Below, in pieces: positions 1 to 10,079 of a DNA stretch of 64,000 bases. Source of the DNA: Fasciolopsis buskii (Eukaryota > Platyhelminthes > Trematoda > Plagiorchiida > Fasciolidae); NCBI GenBank assembly GCA_008360955.1, contig LUCM01006299.1, positions 301,710 to 365,709 of the forward strand, read 5' to 3'. The notes under the pieces were generated by a model, which saw only the letters and a program-made list of their open reading frames with translations, was not told the origin of the DNA and did no database searches. The position numbers and the translations under genes are program-made. Positions within the stretch are counted from its first letter, which is position 1. Each line of letters opens with the position of its first letter.

Positions 1-545
1 TCCAGTTCGCACGGCTTTTGCCTATTTCCCAGTTCGAGGCTTGCATCCTGATAATCTCCTAAAGCATTTTCCACTATTTCATCGATGATGAAGTTAAACA
101 TGAATGGGGAGATGTGACATCCCTGTCGAACACCGCTGGTCGTCTTAAATGAACTTGGCACTTCACCATACACTTCTTCGCGACCGTAGACAGACGAATA
201 CAATGCTGGAATCGGATTCGTGAATTTTTTAGGCACATCCTTGTGATGAAGGGCACTGAATAGCGTCGTGCAGTCGACTGAATCGAGGGCGCCTTTTAAG
301 TCGAGAAAAGCTACGATTGTCGGACGGCAGTATATGACACGTTACAAGTTGCCGGATGAAGTCCGGCGTACTGTTTGCGAACGTTGCTCTCCTGAATCGG
401 TGTCAAACGGTGCGGCGTTATCGAGGCTAAAACCTTGGTCTTTATCGCAATTGTAATAATCTCACGGTGGCTGCTAGAGTCACTATAGGTTCTCTTCTGG
501 AATATGGAGTAAAGCGAACCAACTGATCTGATAGGTTGGAAAAAT
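1..545 (-). mobile_element. LINE reverse transcriptase fragment (decayed, cut by left edge)
   Basis: Reading the minus strand in shifting frames gives a run of APE-type LINE RT motifs. A segment like HRLTPIQESNVRKQ near 360-430 matches the pre-palm region. FLDLKGALDSVDCTTLFSAL near 245-310 is the motif-A region, with the usual catalytic aspartate. VRQGCHISPFMFNFIIDE near 80-130 is the GxxQG..SPxLFN block (motif B). The same blocks recur in the LINE at 13.9-14.5 kb, so both belong to one family. At least two frame changes and a stop separate the blocks, so this is a dead copy. The rest of the RT lies beyond the left edge of the window. Confidence 0.7.
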
Positions 546-559
546 TTTCAATTCACAAA

Positions 560-1110
560 TACCACTCACCTGGTATCTCCAACTATTCTGTAAATGAAGT
601 CCGTGAACTCCACCTTGATGGTCTAATCTGAACCAATCGAGCCAGAAAACCATGTAAGGCTTTTTTTACCCCTATGACACGTCGTGGATTGACCACGTCG
701 ACCTATCTCCTGATCAATACCTGTCTTGGAAAATAACGTCCACCCATATAGGCGATCTGTGGAAATGCGGGACACATGACCCAGCCACTTCAGTCCATTC
801 GAATTCAGCGACTGCTGCGATACTTCAATTGCAAATCCAATTAACATACGCCTAACTTTAACAGAGTTCATAAAAGTCCCCAAACCTACTCTAGTAATGA
901 TATAAAAACGCTGATGTTCTGAAATGGATAATCTTCGCGCGGTTTCCATATGTCGCGTTGATGCTTTGGATCATTAAACAGGAGTGGTCTAACTGCCTCA
1001 AAGTGCGCCTTAACGCTGATCGATAACTGGGTGTTACAGTTCTCATAACAATAAAGTGCTGTGACTAAGCTGAGGATCTTAGCATTTATTTGCTGATATC
1101 TCAAGCACAT
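560..1110 (-). mobile_element. LINE ORF2 C-terminal scrap (post-RT thumb region)
   Basis: A minus-strand frame at 623-949 contains LKWLGHVSRISTDRL followed by a basic Gly/Arg/Gln stretch. This is the WLGHV..M...RL...LF signature just after the RT palm in trematode endonuclease-RT LINEs; the cleaner copy at 28.6 kb has WLGHVLRMRHTRL. Upstream frames to about 1110 look like a strongly decayed connection region. The copy is interrupted by stops. It lies on the 5' side of the fragment at 1-545 but encodes the C-terminal part, so the two are separate insertions or rearranged pieces. Confidence 0.45.
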
Positions 1111-1341
1111 ACCCGATTTTGAAAGATTAACCGATCAAACCGTTTGACAGGTGTGTCCACAGATAAACTCCCATGGGTATGAACTGTCCTGTAAGGTAGG
1201 TGGAAGTTGAGTGGTGGGTTATCGTAGTCAATGGTCTGTGATCGAGAAAACAGACGTGAAATCCTTTATCAATAGAAACAAACAATAGCGTTGCCTGGCC
1301 TTGTTTGCGATCCGGAATGTTGTTGAAAGTAAATCTGATCA

Positions 1342-1521
1342 TTGTGAATGATATAATGTTAATAAAACAGTGATGTTGGTCGTTTTAATCTGCCAACGTG
1401 CCAATGTGCCGAAGTTTTGAAATTGTAAAACTTGCCTTGAGAAAGACTACCCACGGTAGTTGAAACGTTGGCGCATTACATCTACCAACAACGCTCTGTT
1501 ATTAACCTTATATCATTCACA
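1342..1521. repeat. Inverted-repeat-bounded unit enclosing a hammerhead-like core
   Basis: The left arm (1342-1368, TGTGAATGATATAATG then TTAATAAAAC) is nearly the reverse complement of the right arm (1498-1521, GTTATTAACC then TTATATCATTCACA). They enclose about 130 bp holding the hammerhead-like hairpins. The unit resembles the terminal non-coding part of a Penelope-like element or a small non-autonomous derivative. No coding sequence is visible inside it. Confidence 0.45.
1392..1472 (+). ncRNA. Decayed hammerhead-ribozyme-like motif (type III order)
   Basis: Elements appear in hammerhead order. Stem III 5' strand GCCAACGT (1392-1399) is fully complementary to ACGTTGGC (1465-1472). A stem-I-like hairpin pairs AAGTTTT (1412-1418) with AAAACTT (1427-1433). 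CTTGAGA (1436-1442) sits where CUGANGA is expected. Stem II pairs ACTACC (1446-1451) with GGTAGT (1455-1460), and GAAA (1462-1465) follows directly. Two core defects argue against activity: CTTGAGA departs from CUGANGA, and the base after the cleavage-site U is G (1400) rather than A, C or U. Hammerheads are known from Penelope-like elements and from schistosome SINE-like satellites. The pairing and order are seen; the lineage is inferred. Confidence 0.4.
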
Positions 1522-1915
1522 TTAAAACCAGTACATGGCGCATCGATTTTTCGATACACTCCTTACGTCATTTGGTCCTGATATTTATGAATCCTATCAT
1601 GTTTACTATGATTTTTACTCAGCATTCATATGTTTGTCAACCTACTACAATTATGATTGTCTAAATGTAGTGACCAACATGAGAGCCTGGCTGTGCAAGG
1701 TTTATGAACGCGAAAAATAAATTAACGGTTGCAATAAAAATCCGAGGATTTATTGTTCTTTGCCGTACTCGCAAGGACAGTAGACAGTGAATCATCTTGT
1801 CCGTTATCCAAGTCACGCATCAGCACAACCGCTGCGATATCACAACGTTTCTCCTCAGGCGACAAGCTGATCCGAAAACCGACATGGGGAATTCAGTTTA
1901 CAATAAGGCGCCGAA

Positions 1916-1973
1916 CTATATATATAATATATATAGGTATAATATGTATATAATACATATATATAGTACATCC
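1916..1973. repeat. AT-rich TA/TATA low-complexity tract
   Basis: An imperfect run of TATATA, ATATAATATA and ACATATATATA units. It is a simple repeat with no sign of function. Confidence 0.8.
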
Positions 1974-2387
1974 TAAAATAGGTATTTCTGCTTACTCTTC
2001 ACTTCACAACAACAATGTCCTTCCTGTCATTGGGAAGATTTCATTTTTAGATTTCAAAAAGTATCCTTTTTGATTCACCTGGGCATTTCTTATCAAAGTT
2101 ATGACCGAAAATGTCCTTACAGACGCCTCGTTGTTCTGCTCACATAAGATTTATTTATCAGTGACGTGTAGTCTACGAGAAATGATAATCCGTCACCAGT
2201 TCGTGCCATAATTGGGACCAAGTTATTAAGATGATCACCAGTTGTCCATGGAACTATTCAAAGATATCTAAGCGGTGGCAGTACTCACCAAAAGGCGCTT
2301 CCCACCTGGAAAACGTTGTACAAAACTAAAATCCTCTGATGGGACCAAATTACTTCGTTGCAAACGGAACATTGTGATTTTTCTCAA

Positions 2388-3415
2388 ATATCATCATCAT
2401 TATTGTTCAGCGTTAAACAGCAAGGCAAGCTCCACTGATCGCTACCTTTTTCCCCAGAGTTACATGTTTCTATGACAAGAGTGATTATGCAACGAGAACA
2501 TGGAGTGGACCTACACAGGCAGGAGAAGATAAGAATTCTGCACTAGATAACACAAGCTGCATAGTCTAAATCTACAAACGCACTTTCTCCTGGCAATGCT
2601 GCGTAGACATCGGTAATTGAAAAACCTCCAGCCGACAAACATTTCCAACACGCATACTCCTTGTCTCGCAACCGTACAACAGAACTGAGCTCCCTGCGGC
2701 ACAGTATACACGACCGTTCAACTTCAGTGAAATATCAGCTGAACGCCACAAGTGCTCTAGTCCAGCATACATCGCTCGAGCCTCGGATATACGCGTCTTT
2801 ATTGCTGCTGTCGAGCTACCATCCTTCGACATGCAGCTGCCAAGGTATGTGAAACGGTCCACAGTCATTAGTTCCTCCCCATCCAGTATCAAGTTCGCGA
2901 CAGCCATCCTCCAGTCTTGCAAGAACAGATTGCACTTTGAAGATGCAAAGTACATGTCGAACTGAGCCACAGAACTCGAGGGTCGTCTGTCTAGTGCATG
3001 TTGTGTATGATCTGCGGATCCGAACAGACACACGACGTCCTCTGCGCAATCTAGATCACACTGCTTCTCACCATTTCTCGGTTCGACTGCTACATCCTAG
3101 AGACCCTCTGAAGCGTCCTCCATCGCCTCGTCCATGAGGAAGTCGAATAAGAATGGGGAGATGGGCACCTTTGTCAAACACCGTCAGTCGTTTCGAATGA
3201 GCATGATAGTCCGCGGACCACAGGTATGTAATTACAATGCTTGCATGTGGTTCACGAACTTCGCTGGCATACTCTTCCGGTGGAGAGCACTGAATAGTGC
3301 TGTTCGATCCACTGAGTCGAACGCGGCTTTCAGGTCCAGATAGACTTTGATCGTAGGTGTAGGGCGGCGATATGGTGGCTACTGGATGAAGCGAATTGCA
3401 ACGTTTTCTTCCAAT
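2388..3415 (-). mobile_element. LINE 3' half with RT and 3' tail (decayed)
   Basis: On the minus strand the copy begins near 3415 within the RT and ends in an (ATC)n/(GAT)n tail at 2388-2402. It reads through the RT region, SKCNLFLQDW, a YLGS block (FTYLGSCMSKDG) and SVLLYGCET, then jumps to the 3' untranslated part at about 2600. The catalytic YADD box is damaged: the frame reads DCAEDVV where the 13.9-kb copy reads DYADDVV. The segment between the LEVF block and the end of the ORF is deleted. The 3' end shares its sequence with the copies at 13.4 and 29.0 kb (3' UTR, TGTTTAACGCTGAAC, trinucleotide tail). Confidence 0.75.
2572..3033 (-). pseudogene. RT C-terminal ORF remnant of the LINE at 2.4-3.4 kb
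   Basis: An open stretch of about 150 codons covering the region after the RT active site. It has the connection segment (SSKCNLFLQDW), the conserved YLGS turn, an ISEARAMYAGLEHLW helix and the LLYGCET box typical of trematode endonuclease-RT proteins. The first residues correspond to the position just after the YADD box, which is mutated upstream. The last dozen residues are translated 3' UTR following a deletion. It is not a host gene. Confidence 0.7.
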
Positions 3416-3439
3416 GATGGCAGGAGCATGTAAACGGGT

Positions 3440-3775
3440 TCATAATTCATGGTGGTGGACTGGAAAAGTGAGCAGTTTTGTTTACCTAGGGAGCTGCATT
3501 ATACCTCGCGGCGCTATTGGAGATATTGCATGTTGCATCACACAAGTCAACTTGGCCTTCAGCAATCCGAGACATCTCCGGTGCCGATAATATGTCGGTG
3601 TGTTGCTGAAGGACAGAATTTATCAGCCCACTGCTCGCACATTCTTTCTTAATAGATGCGAATGTTGGCCTCTTCCCGAAGACGACATCACTCTTTGGCA
3701 ATGTCTGCGCAGGATTCCCCGTGGATAATGTCGGCATCATGTTGGCGATGCTGGAGTTCGATGCCAAATATTAGA
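3440..3775 (+). mobile_element. LINE RT C-terminal scrap, plus strand
   Basis: Two adjacent plus-strand frames carry the same protein region as the fragment at 2.6-3.0 kb but from a different subfamily. They read FVYLGSCIIPRGAIGD, a QVNLAFSNPRHLRCR segment, then after a frameshift a degenerate LLNRCECWPLPEDD, the counterpart of LLYGCETWPLR. It abuts the minus-strand LINE fragment ending near 3415, so the two scraps lie head to head. It is terminated by the AT microsatellite at 3776. Confidence 0.6.
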
Positions 3776-3838
3776 ATTATATATATATATGTTTATATAT
3801 ATATATGTTTATATATATATATATATATATATATGTTT
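3776..3838. repeat. (AT)n / (ATATATGTTT)n microsatellite
   Basis: An uninterrupted run of AT dinucleotides with interspersed GTTT units, directly at the end of the LINE scrap. Confidence 0.9.
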
Positions 3839-4079
3839 ATCCGGATCGGTGAACGGACGCAAACCACTCGTTTGTGTGCCATGTGCTCTGCCAGCTGGGC
3901 CTCGAGCTCATTCCAGAGCGTATTCAGGCACAATACTGGCTAATTGCCCAAATTACTTGAGCATGTGATAACTCCCACAATGAACTTGTTGAATATTTTC
4001 CACATCAAATACCTGCTTTTCATCTACGGCTTATCAATAAATGTTGTTAGAATTACGATCTGGATGATGCAACACCGAA

Positions 4080-4880
4080 AGAATACCTGAACGGATATGA
4101 ACATGCATTGAAGTCGTCCGGGTATCTCGAAGAGACCAAATCCGAGGTGAGAGAACTCAGTTCCAACGATGTGCTCTACTCAGCGACCCAGCCGTCTATC
4201 TGATGTGGAATGTGCCACACTAAACACATTCAGGAAGGACGACAATATTATTGTATTTTCGTCCGATAAAGGAATGACAACACCAACTGTGTACGGATCC
4301 AACAGCGAAAGTGGAAACCAAAATCAACATAGCTCTAAATAAACTGCAGGATATGCAAAGGATAACCAAAGAGGATCGATTGGGGGATGAGAGCTAATGC
4401 TTCTAACATTGCACAGTTCTACTAGCTACTGAAAGTGCATTCCGCTGAGACCACTCGTCTTCTTCCCAGGTGCTGCGACGTATAATTTGTCTAAAGAATT
4501 ATGGGAACTTCTGATGCCTTTGATTGGATAATCAAACCATTCCTTAAATAACGCCCAATAATCCTTGGGCAAAATTAACGATATCAGGGTTGAAGAACAT
4601 GGTTGTATGCTCTCGTTTGACGTGACGGTGCTCTTTAATTCAATCAACTTAAAACTGGCGAAGAAAATTCCAGAGGAACTTCTCCAAAAGCTGACAATCT
4701 ATTGGAAACATCAACAATTTGTGAACTGACAGATTTATGTTTAAACCGATACTTCGAATTTGACGGGGACATTTATGAACAAATTAAAGCAACACTTATG
4801 GGATCGCCGATATCTGGTTTTTTGTGGAAGTCGCGATGCAACCCCTTGAAGATATTGGACTACCCAAAATCCAACCGATG
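4080..4880 (+). pseudogene. Penelope-type RT domain remnant
   Basis: The segment starts with a frame reading DDATPKEYLNGYEHALK. It continues through the DDNIIVFSSDKGMTT block, matching the family's (V)xxADKGxxTVV signature, and a HGCMLSFDVTVLFNSINL block matching the VSFDVxSLFTNIP palm motif with its aspartate. It then reads CLNRYFEFDGDIYEQ and MGSPISG. The next catalytic motif (the D-D box of motif C) could not be located cleanly. At least four in-frame stops or shifts interrupt it. Confidence 0.65.
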
Positions 4881-5328
4881 ATTTGGAAGTGATATGTTGC
4901 TCATATTTTGTCATTATCAAGTACTCCGATATCGTGAAATCGAATTTTTGACGGGACCCAGTTCACCATGGAGATGGAACACGACAGGAAACTTCCTGCG
5001 TACTGGACGTGCTGAAACTCTGGAGACGTCAATGTGTCACGGACCTGCACACACGGACCAGATATTAAGCTTCCACAGCAATCATCTCAAAGTTCACGAA
5101 ATATCTTGCGTGTGAGCACTGTTCAACAGAGCAAAAATACATTGTAGCACGATGGAACTTCAAAAAATGGAGGAAAAGTACCTTTTTAAAATGTTTCAAA
5201 GAATCGGCTACTCAAGAAACCTTATAAAAACTGTAAACGGGGTGAGAAAAGGAACAAATGAACTAGGAAAATGCAACGAGAAAATAGTGCTCCCCTTCAT
5301 CTAAAATTTAGCTGAAATAATTGTAAGA

Positions 5329-5553
5329 GTGCTCGAACCACAAGACATCGCAGTTGCTCACAAACCCACCGAAACTATGGAAACACTCATTTCTGACCCT
5401 AAAGAAAAACCCAAAACGGACGACAATAGAAGTATTATCTACAAGGTCAAATGTCAAGAATGCGACAAATGCTACATCAATCAAACTGGAAGAAAACGTG
5501 GTACGCGAATGCATGAACACAAACTTGCCACAAGAAAACATGATCGTTTTTAA
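5329..5553 (+). pseudogene. GIY-YIG endonuclease remnant of the Penelope-like element
   Basis: A short open frame contains SIIYKVKCQECDKCYINQTG followed by RKRGTRMHEHKLATRK. In Penelope-like elements the GIY-YIG domain reads roughly (N)xVYxIxCxxCxxxYIGQTxRxLxxRxxEH; here the YIG glycine is replaced by asparagine (CYINQTG), while the downstream Arg and the HEH block survive. The domain normally nicks target DNA for target-primed reverse transcription. The frame ends in a stop at once after KHDRF, with further degenerate tail sequence beyond. This piece gives the best evidence for the class of the element. Confidence 0.75.
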
Positions 5554-6317
5554 CTAATATTCTTCTATGACGATCAAGAACGGTATACATTCAATCTGGA
5601 GATGGTTTGCATTGTGGACCAGGCGAACAAAGGGCTTTCAAAAGTTTCTGGAGGCTTGGCACCCATCGACTAATTCCATCAACATATATGTTGAACTGGA
5701 ACAAATATACTATCTACCAAAGTGCAATATTTAAATGTATTGGTTGGTGACAAATTTTGGAGTTTGAAGAGGACGGAGACACTTCAAGGTCACTGTATCC
5801 AACACCACTCTCAGTTAAAGGGCGTCTAATAACCATATTACTGGGATCAGTGACATGGCCAAAATTAGTAACGTTGCTAAAATTAGTGGCAGCCCTGTAC
5901 ATCGCTAGTTCAAGGTCGAGGTCATTACCGAACTGCAAGGCAGGCCAAGGTTAACACGGTGAAGTGTTACTATAAGTACAACCAAACAAAGAGGTCGTTG
6001 TCTACCCAGTGGTGATGTCACGTCGGCTGATGATGAGACGTTTGCTATCTAAATGCCAAGCTCAGTCCTCACAAACTTTGAAAACTCCCAACCTTAAACA
6101 CAAGGTGTCCATATTCAAAATCGTTAAAAATAACTAAGACTTTCTACTCATGTGTACCCTACTAAGGTTAACAGTAATTCACTCTCTCCCTGATTTCGGC
6201 TTCTTCTGATATATCTCAGGATCGAAACCAAAAGATAACGAGTTTCGCGCCGTTCGTATTTTTTAACTGGCGTTTATCTAGTTGTTCACACAACTCGACC
6301 AAATCATTCTCGTCCCC

Positions 6318-6545
6318 CTCCTTTTTTATCTTTATTATATTTTATCTTTTACTTCTATTTTATTAATGAAATCTCAATGTATGTCACTTTCGAGAAGAGG
6401 TTCACGGCCAACAGAAGGCCTCAAAGTAAGGAATTTGGCTAGGAGCAGGGGACTTCGAACCCCCGACCTTGAGACTGAGACCCGACGACATAAATTGTGT
6501 GATTGCGCTGGTCTCTTGACAGCCTGCCTTTTTTTGATTTCCTGC
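6318..6545 (-). mobile_element. tRNA-derived SINE, copy 1
   Basis: On the minus strand a tRNA-like head carries GGGGTTCGAAGTCCCC (6448-6464), a B-box with flanking T-stem pairing. An approximately 80-bp body follows, with ATTCCTTACTTTGAGGCC, and then a 3' tail with ATTAATAAAATAGAAGTAAA and AGATAAAATA runs (6318-6374). The body and tail match the SINE at 51.6 kb, and the tail matches those at 27.2 and 47.9 kb. The A-box side is poorly preserved. Confidence 0.6.
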
Positions 6546-6559
6546 TTGAAGCATGAATT

Positions 6560-9140
6560 TATTGTTATCAGCAAGCGTCGCAGCTCCTATTTCCCGTTGC
6601 ACTTATGTGGTCCCAACAACCGTTATCCTGAAATTTGAAGTAGTATTCAACCACATGAAATCATCCTAAGACTGAGGTTTTTTCTGCTGGGATGGAAACT
6701 AGTTCATTGAACAGCACCACCCCACGATGCAGCACTTGTTTCTAACGTCAAGCTTTGTTTTCGCTCAGGAGTCGATCGTTTTGCTAGCATTGATAGGATA
6801 CTTCTCAAATCCGATTGCCGAAGCATGCTATATCATCCGTCGATATCCAACCGGTGTTTGGGATCCAATTCGAACTGCCTGATAGCCCAGATTGTTCGGC
6901 CCACAATCTTCCACCCTGGTCCGATCCGTCGGACAACCGCGACAGTTGATGGCTTTCAGCAAACAAGATAAAATTATTGGGAAAAGTGATTAGTTTCACG
7001 ACTGACTCAAACTTTCCAATATAATGAGTCAATAGTCATAATGGGAAAAGTGGGGGCTTATAATTGGGATTGCTATTCTGGCAAATGCCAATCGCTTGAA
7101 ATTCTATCTTCCGTTGAACACTTCCGATGATTACCAAATCGTTTTCATGTTTGTCGCATCATCTCTCATCCACCTGTAATAATTCTCTCCATCGCGCATC
7201 ATCAGCCGTCGTGCATCGTTGATCGCCTTTCCTTGAATTTGAAAGCAAACTCGTCCTTCCGCATCTTTTAAAGACGTATCTAAAACTTTGGTAATTAAGA
7301 TCCGACGTTCATCGATGACTTGTGGATTTTCTCACCGCATTACACAGCCTCATTCTGAATGGTATTGGCCAAAACCACTAGGCTAGGAACACGTTATTAA
7401 AAATTGGATGCTCTCGAGATTAGTTGGCATGCTACACTCGGCTTTTTAAATCCGACGCCAACAAGGTGAACCAGTATGTTTTGACCCTTCATTGGATCTG
7501 ATATCCATGTCTTCCTATCCACACTCCTTGTCAAATGCTTGAAATATTTCTGTGTTGTCACTCACCAGTCCTCATTGAAAACAAACTTTACTTGCTTTTA
7601 TTTTGCGCGCTATGATAGCTAGGAGCTGTAGTTACGGCGGGTCGTTGCTGATCCACGCACGGATGGCTGGAGGGCTAGGTCGATGTTTTTCGTAATTTAA
7701 TTGTTTACTGGTCGACAGGCCCTGTTAACCGAATTCGGTAGATCTACGTCTTTTTTTATCATACCAGTTTATGTTTTGAGCTCCTGTCAAGGAGAGAGCT
7801 CCGATCAGTTATATACACATATATATGTATATAATCGACCCGTAATACCACTTCTTCTCTTGCCTGATTATTCGGAAGTAGAACTGTGCATAGATATTTG
7901 TATGTGGGAACTTTTTCCACTGATTGATGGCTGATCAGTAGCTGCTGAATTTTCGTGTCTGGATCGGTTGTGAAAGCTTTGGTTTTTTGTTGAGTTCAGT
8001 TTTAGTCTAATAAGGCTCGAGAAAAAAAGCCGGCTCGATCGAGGATTGGGACGACGACTATCCACAGAACCCCAGATCCGAAACGCATATTTCCTGATTC
8101 AGTTGAATCCCAGGATACTGATGTAACGCTCGACTTACTGTCAACCAGTGACCCAGTTAAGCAGCATCAATGAGAAGGGAGACAGTACTGTCTTGCTCTT
8201 ATTGTGAGTACCAAGTCCACAGATTATTTGCCATATACACGGATTTCGGCACCATTAGTCTAGTACTAAAGCTTATTGGGCGTCCCATCTAATTGAATTA
8301 GGGTTCAATGGATCTCACAACGAAACGAATCGAAGGAGATTGGAAAATAGATAAAACAAGCCTTTCGAACCTATGGAAATGCTCCGGTTTTCGAAGCCAT
8401 TTGAAGATTTGATCGACACAACGTTTGTCATGGCGAGAAGACCCTGATGGGAACGAGTTCGTCAGTCTCTTGTCTCAAGGTAATGGTTTTGTGGCAAAGC
8501 ACCAAGAATCTTTGAGGCGACACGAATCACACTGGTCCCCCAGTACTTCTCGCATACTGATTTATGCCCACCCCCATTATTCTGAGTAGGTAGCAAAATA
8601 TACATTCTTTAACTACATGGGAGTGATTCGTCTCGTTATGTTTAGGTAAAATGTATACGTTACTTATCATTCATTGGCGATTTTTAGAGGATACTGTCTC
8701 CCCTGGTGGCCTCCCAATTTCTGTTTGTTGGTGATAGTCTCAATAATTTCAGTGATGCTCAGTAAGTCGCTGTTGGTTTGTTGTTTACTTTGTCAGATCG
8801 TTTCGAACCCGGCTGAATAGTCAACTGATGTGTTCCACTCATCGTCTCGTCTTCCTGTTTTGTTCAGGTTTAAGGTTTCCGACTAAGTCACAAGGAGGCG
8901 AATCTTGTTGGTGGTGCCTCTTTGAGGTGTTACAATTGAGGCTGAACAGTTTGCCGAAGTCGGCAGCTCTCGGTGCAATTTCCTTTTTTTCGACTGATTC
9001 TATCCATTATCTCTTATGATCTGCTCTAGCGAGATATGAGGCCTCCCGCTTCCATCTGCAGCGGTCATCTGCACCTGCAGACCGAGATTCGCGTGGTTTG
9101 GTCGTCATGTGGAACTTACTCCCAGGGATCTTTTTGTTCT
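6560..9140. other. No recognisable gene
   Basis: Only short ORFs (under about 80 codons) with no domain signature and no paired splice sites were seen. A TATATA microsatellite lies at 7808-7836. The stretch may contain very old repeat remnants, but nothing can be named. Confidence 0.5.
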
Positions 9141-9141
9141 C

Positions 9142-9411
9142 TCAATTTCTTCCATGCCACTTCCTTAATTGTCCTTTTGATTTGAACCTAGTGCTGTTTA
9201 GCAGGAATTTCTTCTTCTTGTACTTTGGTTGCGATGACCAATCCAGTTGTGATAGGTCTTGACAGAACTTGTCGTCTTTCTGTTTTCCAAAGCTGTAACG
9301 CTCACCCAAATGTGGGAGTGAAGAGATCCTAGCAGATGTGGTTAAACGGACGTGGTCGGTGCCGCTTCCATTTCTGATCTTTTCACTGCAGTACGCTCGG
9401 TAATCCACCAC
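9142..9411 (-). mobile_element. Possible LINE endonuclease C-terminal scrap
   Basis: The minus-strand frame begins VVDYRAYCSEKIRNGSGTDH. It resembles the (D)xRAxRxADIxSDHxLV segment that closes the AP-endonuclease domain of RTE-type LINEs, including the catalytic SDH box (here GTDH). A basic Lys-rich linker follows. The rest of the endonuclease is not visible. A chance resemblance cannot be excluded. Confidence 0.35.
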
Positions 9412-9589
9412 GGATGAGGCTCAATAAAAGCTCCCATGGATGTCGTCATCGTTTTGGTACTAGGTTAGTATGCGTTTTGTTACGATGTTGGAGAAAATTC
9501 TGCTGAGTACAACTTTGTTGAAATCAGCTAAACTGGTGAACGTATTTTGAAGTACTCCCAAATGATCGTGCTTCTCAGATCTCTGTTAA

Positions 9590-9940
9590 GGAAGTTATGC
9601 GCCTTCTTGTAGCTCAGGTGATTTCTCCCGAACTATGATGACGAAGGCGAATGCTTCGCACCCCTCATCAGGCTGACCGATCTTTGGTTGCCATTCCGGG
9701 GAACATGGCGAAACCCTGATCCCAAACCAACCACGAGCATCATGCGAAGCATATCGCTGCGTACTCGCCAGCATTTGTGGCGGAAGGTGCACTTGGAATT
9801 CAGGCTATCTGCTCCTATTGACAGAACGTATAAACTGAGCAATTACTCACCAATCCCCGGTGGGTTACGTGGTCCTCACGTCGTCCTGCTACTTTGTAGG
9901 TTATACCCTTTAAACAAGGACTGAATGATGTCTTCTAAAT
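9590..9940 (-). repeat. Dispersed repeat R3, copy 1
   Basis: The reverse complement aligns by eye with 46.1-46.6 and 48.9-49.45 kb. Shared landmarks are a TGCTCAGTT(C/T)AT block, GGTTTGGGATCAGGGTT, and GCATT(C/T)GCCTTCGTCAT. The copy lacks the 3' part seen in the other two. No coding frame is conserved between copies, so a non-coding or ancient element is likely. Confidence 0.6.
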
Positions 9941-9951
9941 GGACTCTGTGC

Positions 9952-9954
<3 letters not shown>

Positions 9955-10010
<56 letters not shown>
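9955..10010. repeat. (AT)28 microsatellite
   Basis: A pure AT dinucleotide run between repeat R3 and repeat R2. Confidence 0.95.
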
Positions 10011-10013
<3 letters not shown>

Positions 10014-10079
10014 AGTTTTGGTTCTTCTGTGGATGCTATAAATTAGATTCTGGTGAGGTATATTGATTCAGAGTGTGCA

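Larger units (their letters stand above)
4060..6060 (+). mobile_element. Penelope-like element relic (RT + GIY-YIG)
   Basis: The plus strand carries, in order but in broken frames, the landmarks of a Penelope-like retroelement. These are an N-terminal block with VFSSDKGMTT (4250-4285), an RT motif-A region with LSFDVTVLFNSINL (4611-4650), a motif-B region with IYEQIKATLMGSPISG (4767-4818), and a GIY-YIG endonuclease near 5430-5540. Numerous stops and frameshifts mean it is inactive. No terminal repeats or hammerhead could be recognised at its ends, and the boundaries are approximate. Penelope-like elements are common in flukes; the family assignment rests on the combination of RT and GIY-YIG, not on a database match. 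Confidence 0.72.

Noticed and set aside
6020..6050. CTGATGATGAGACGTTTGC, resembling a hammerhead CUGANGA core
   Set aside because: No GAAA box follows and no stems II or III can be drawn.
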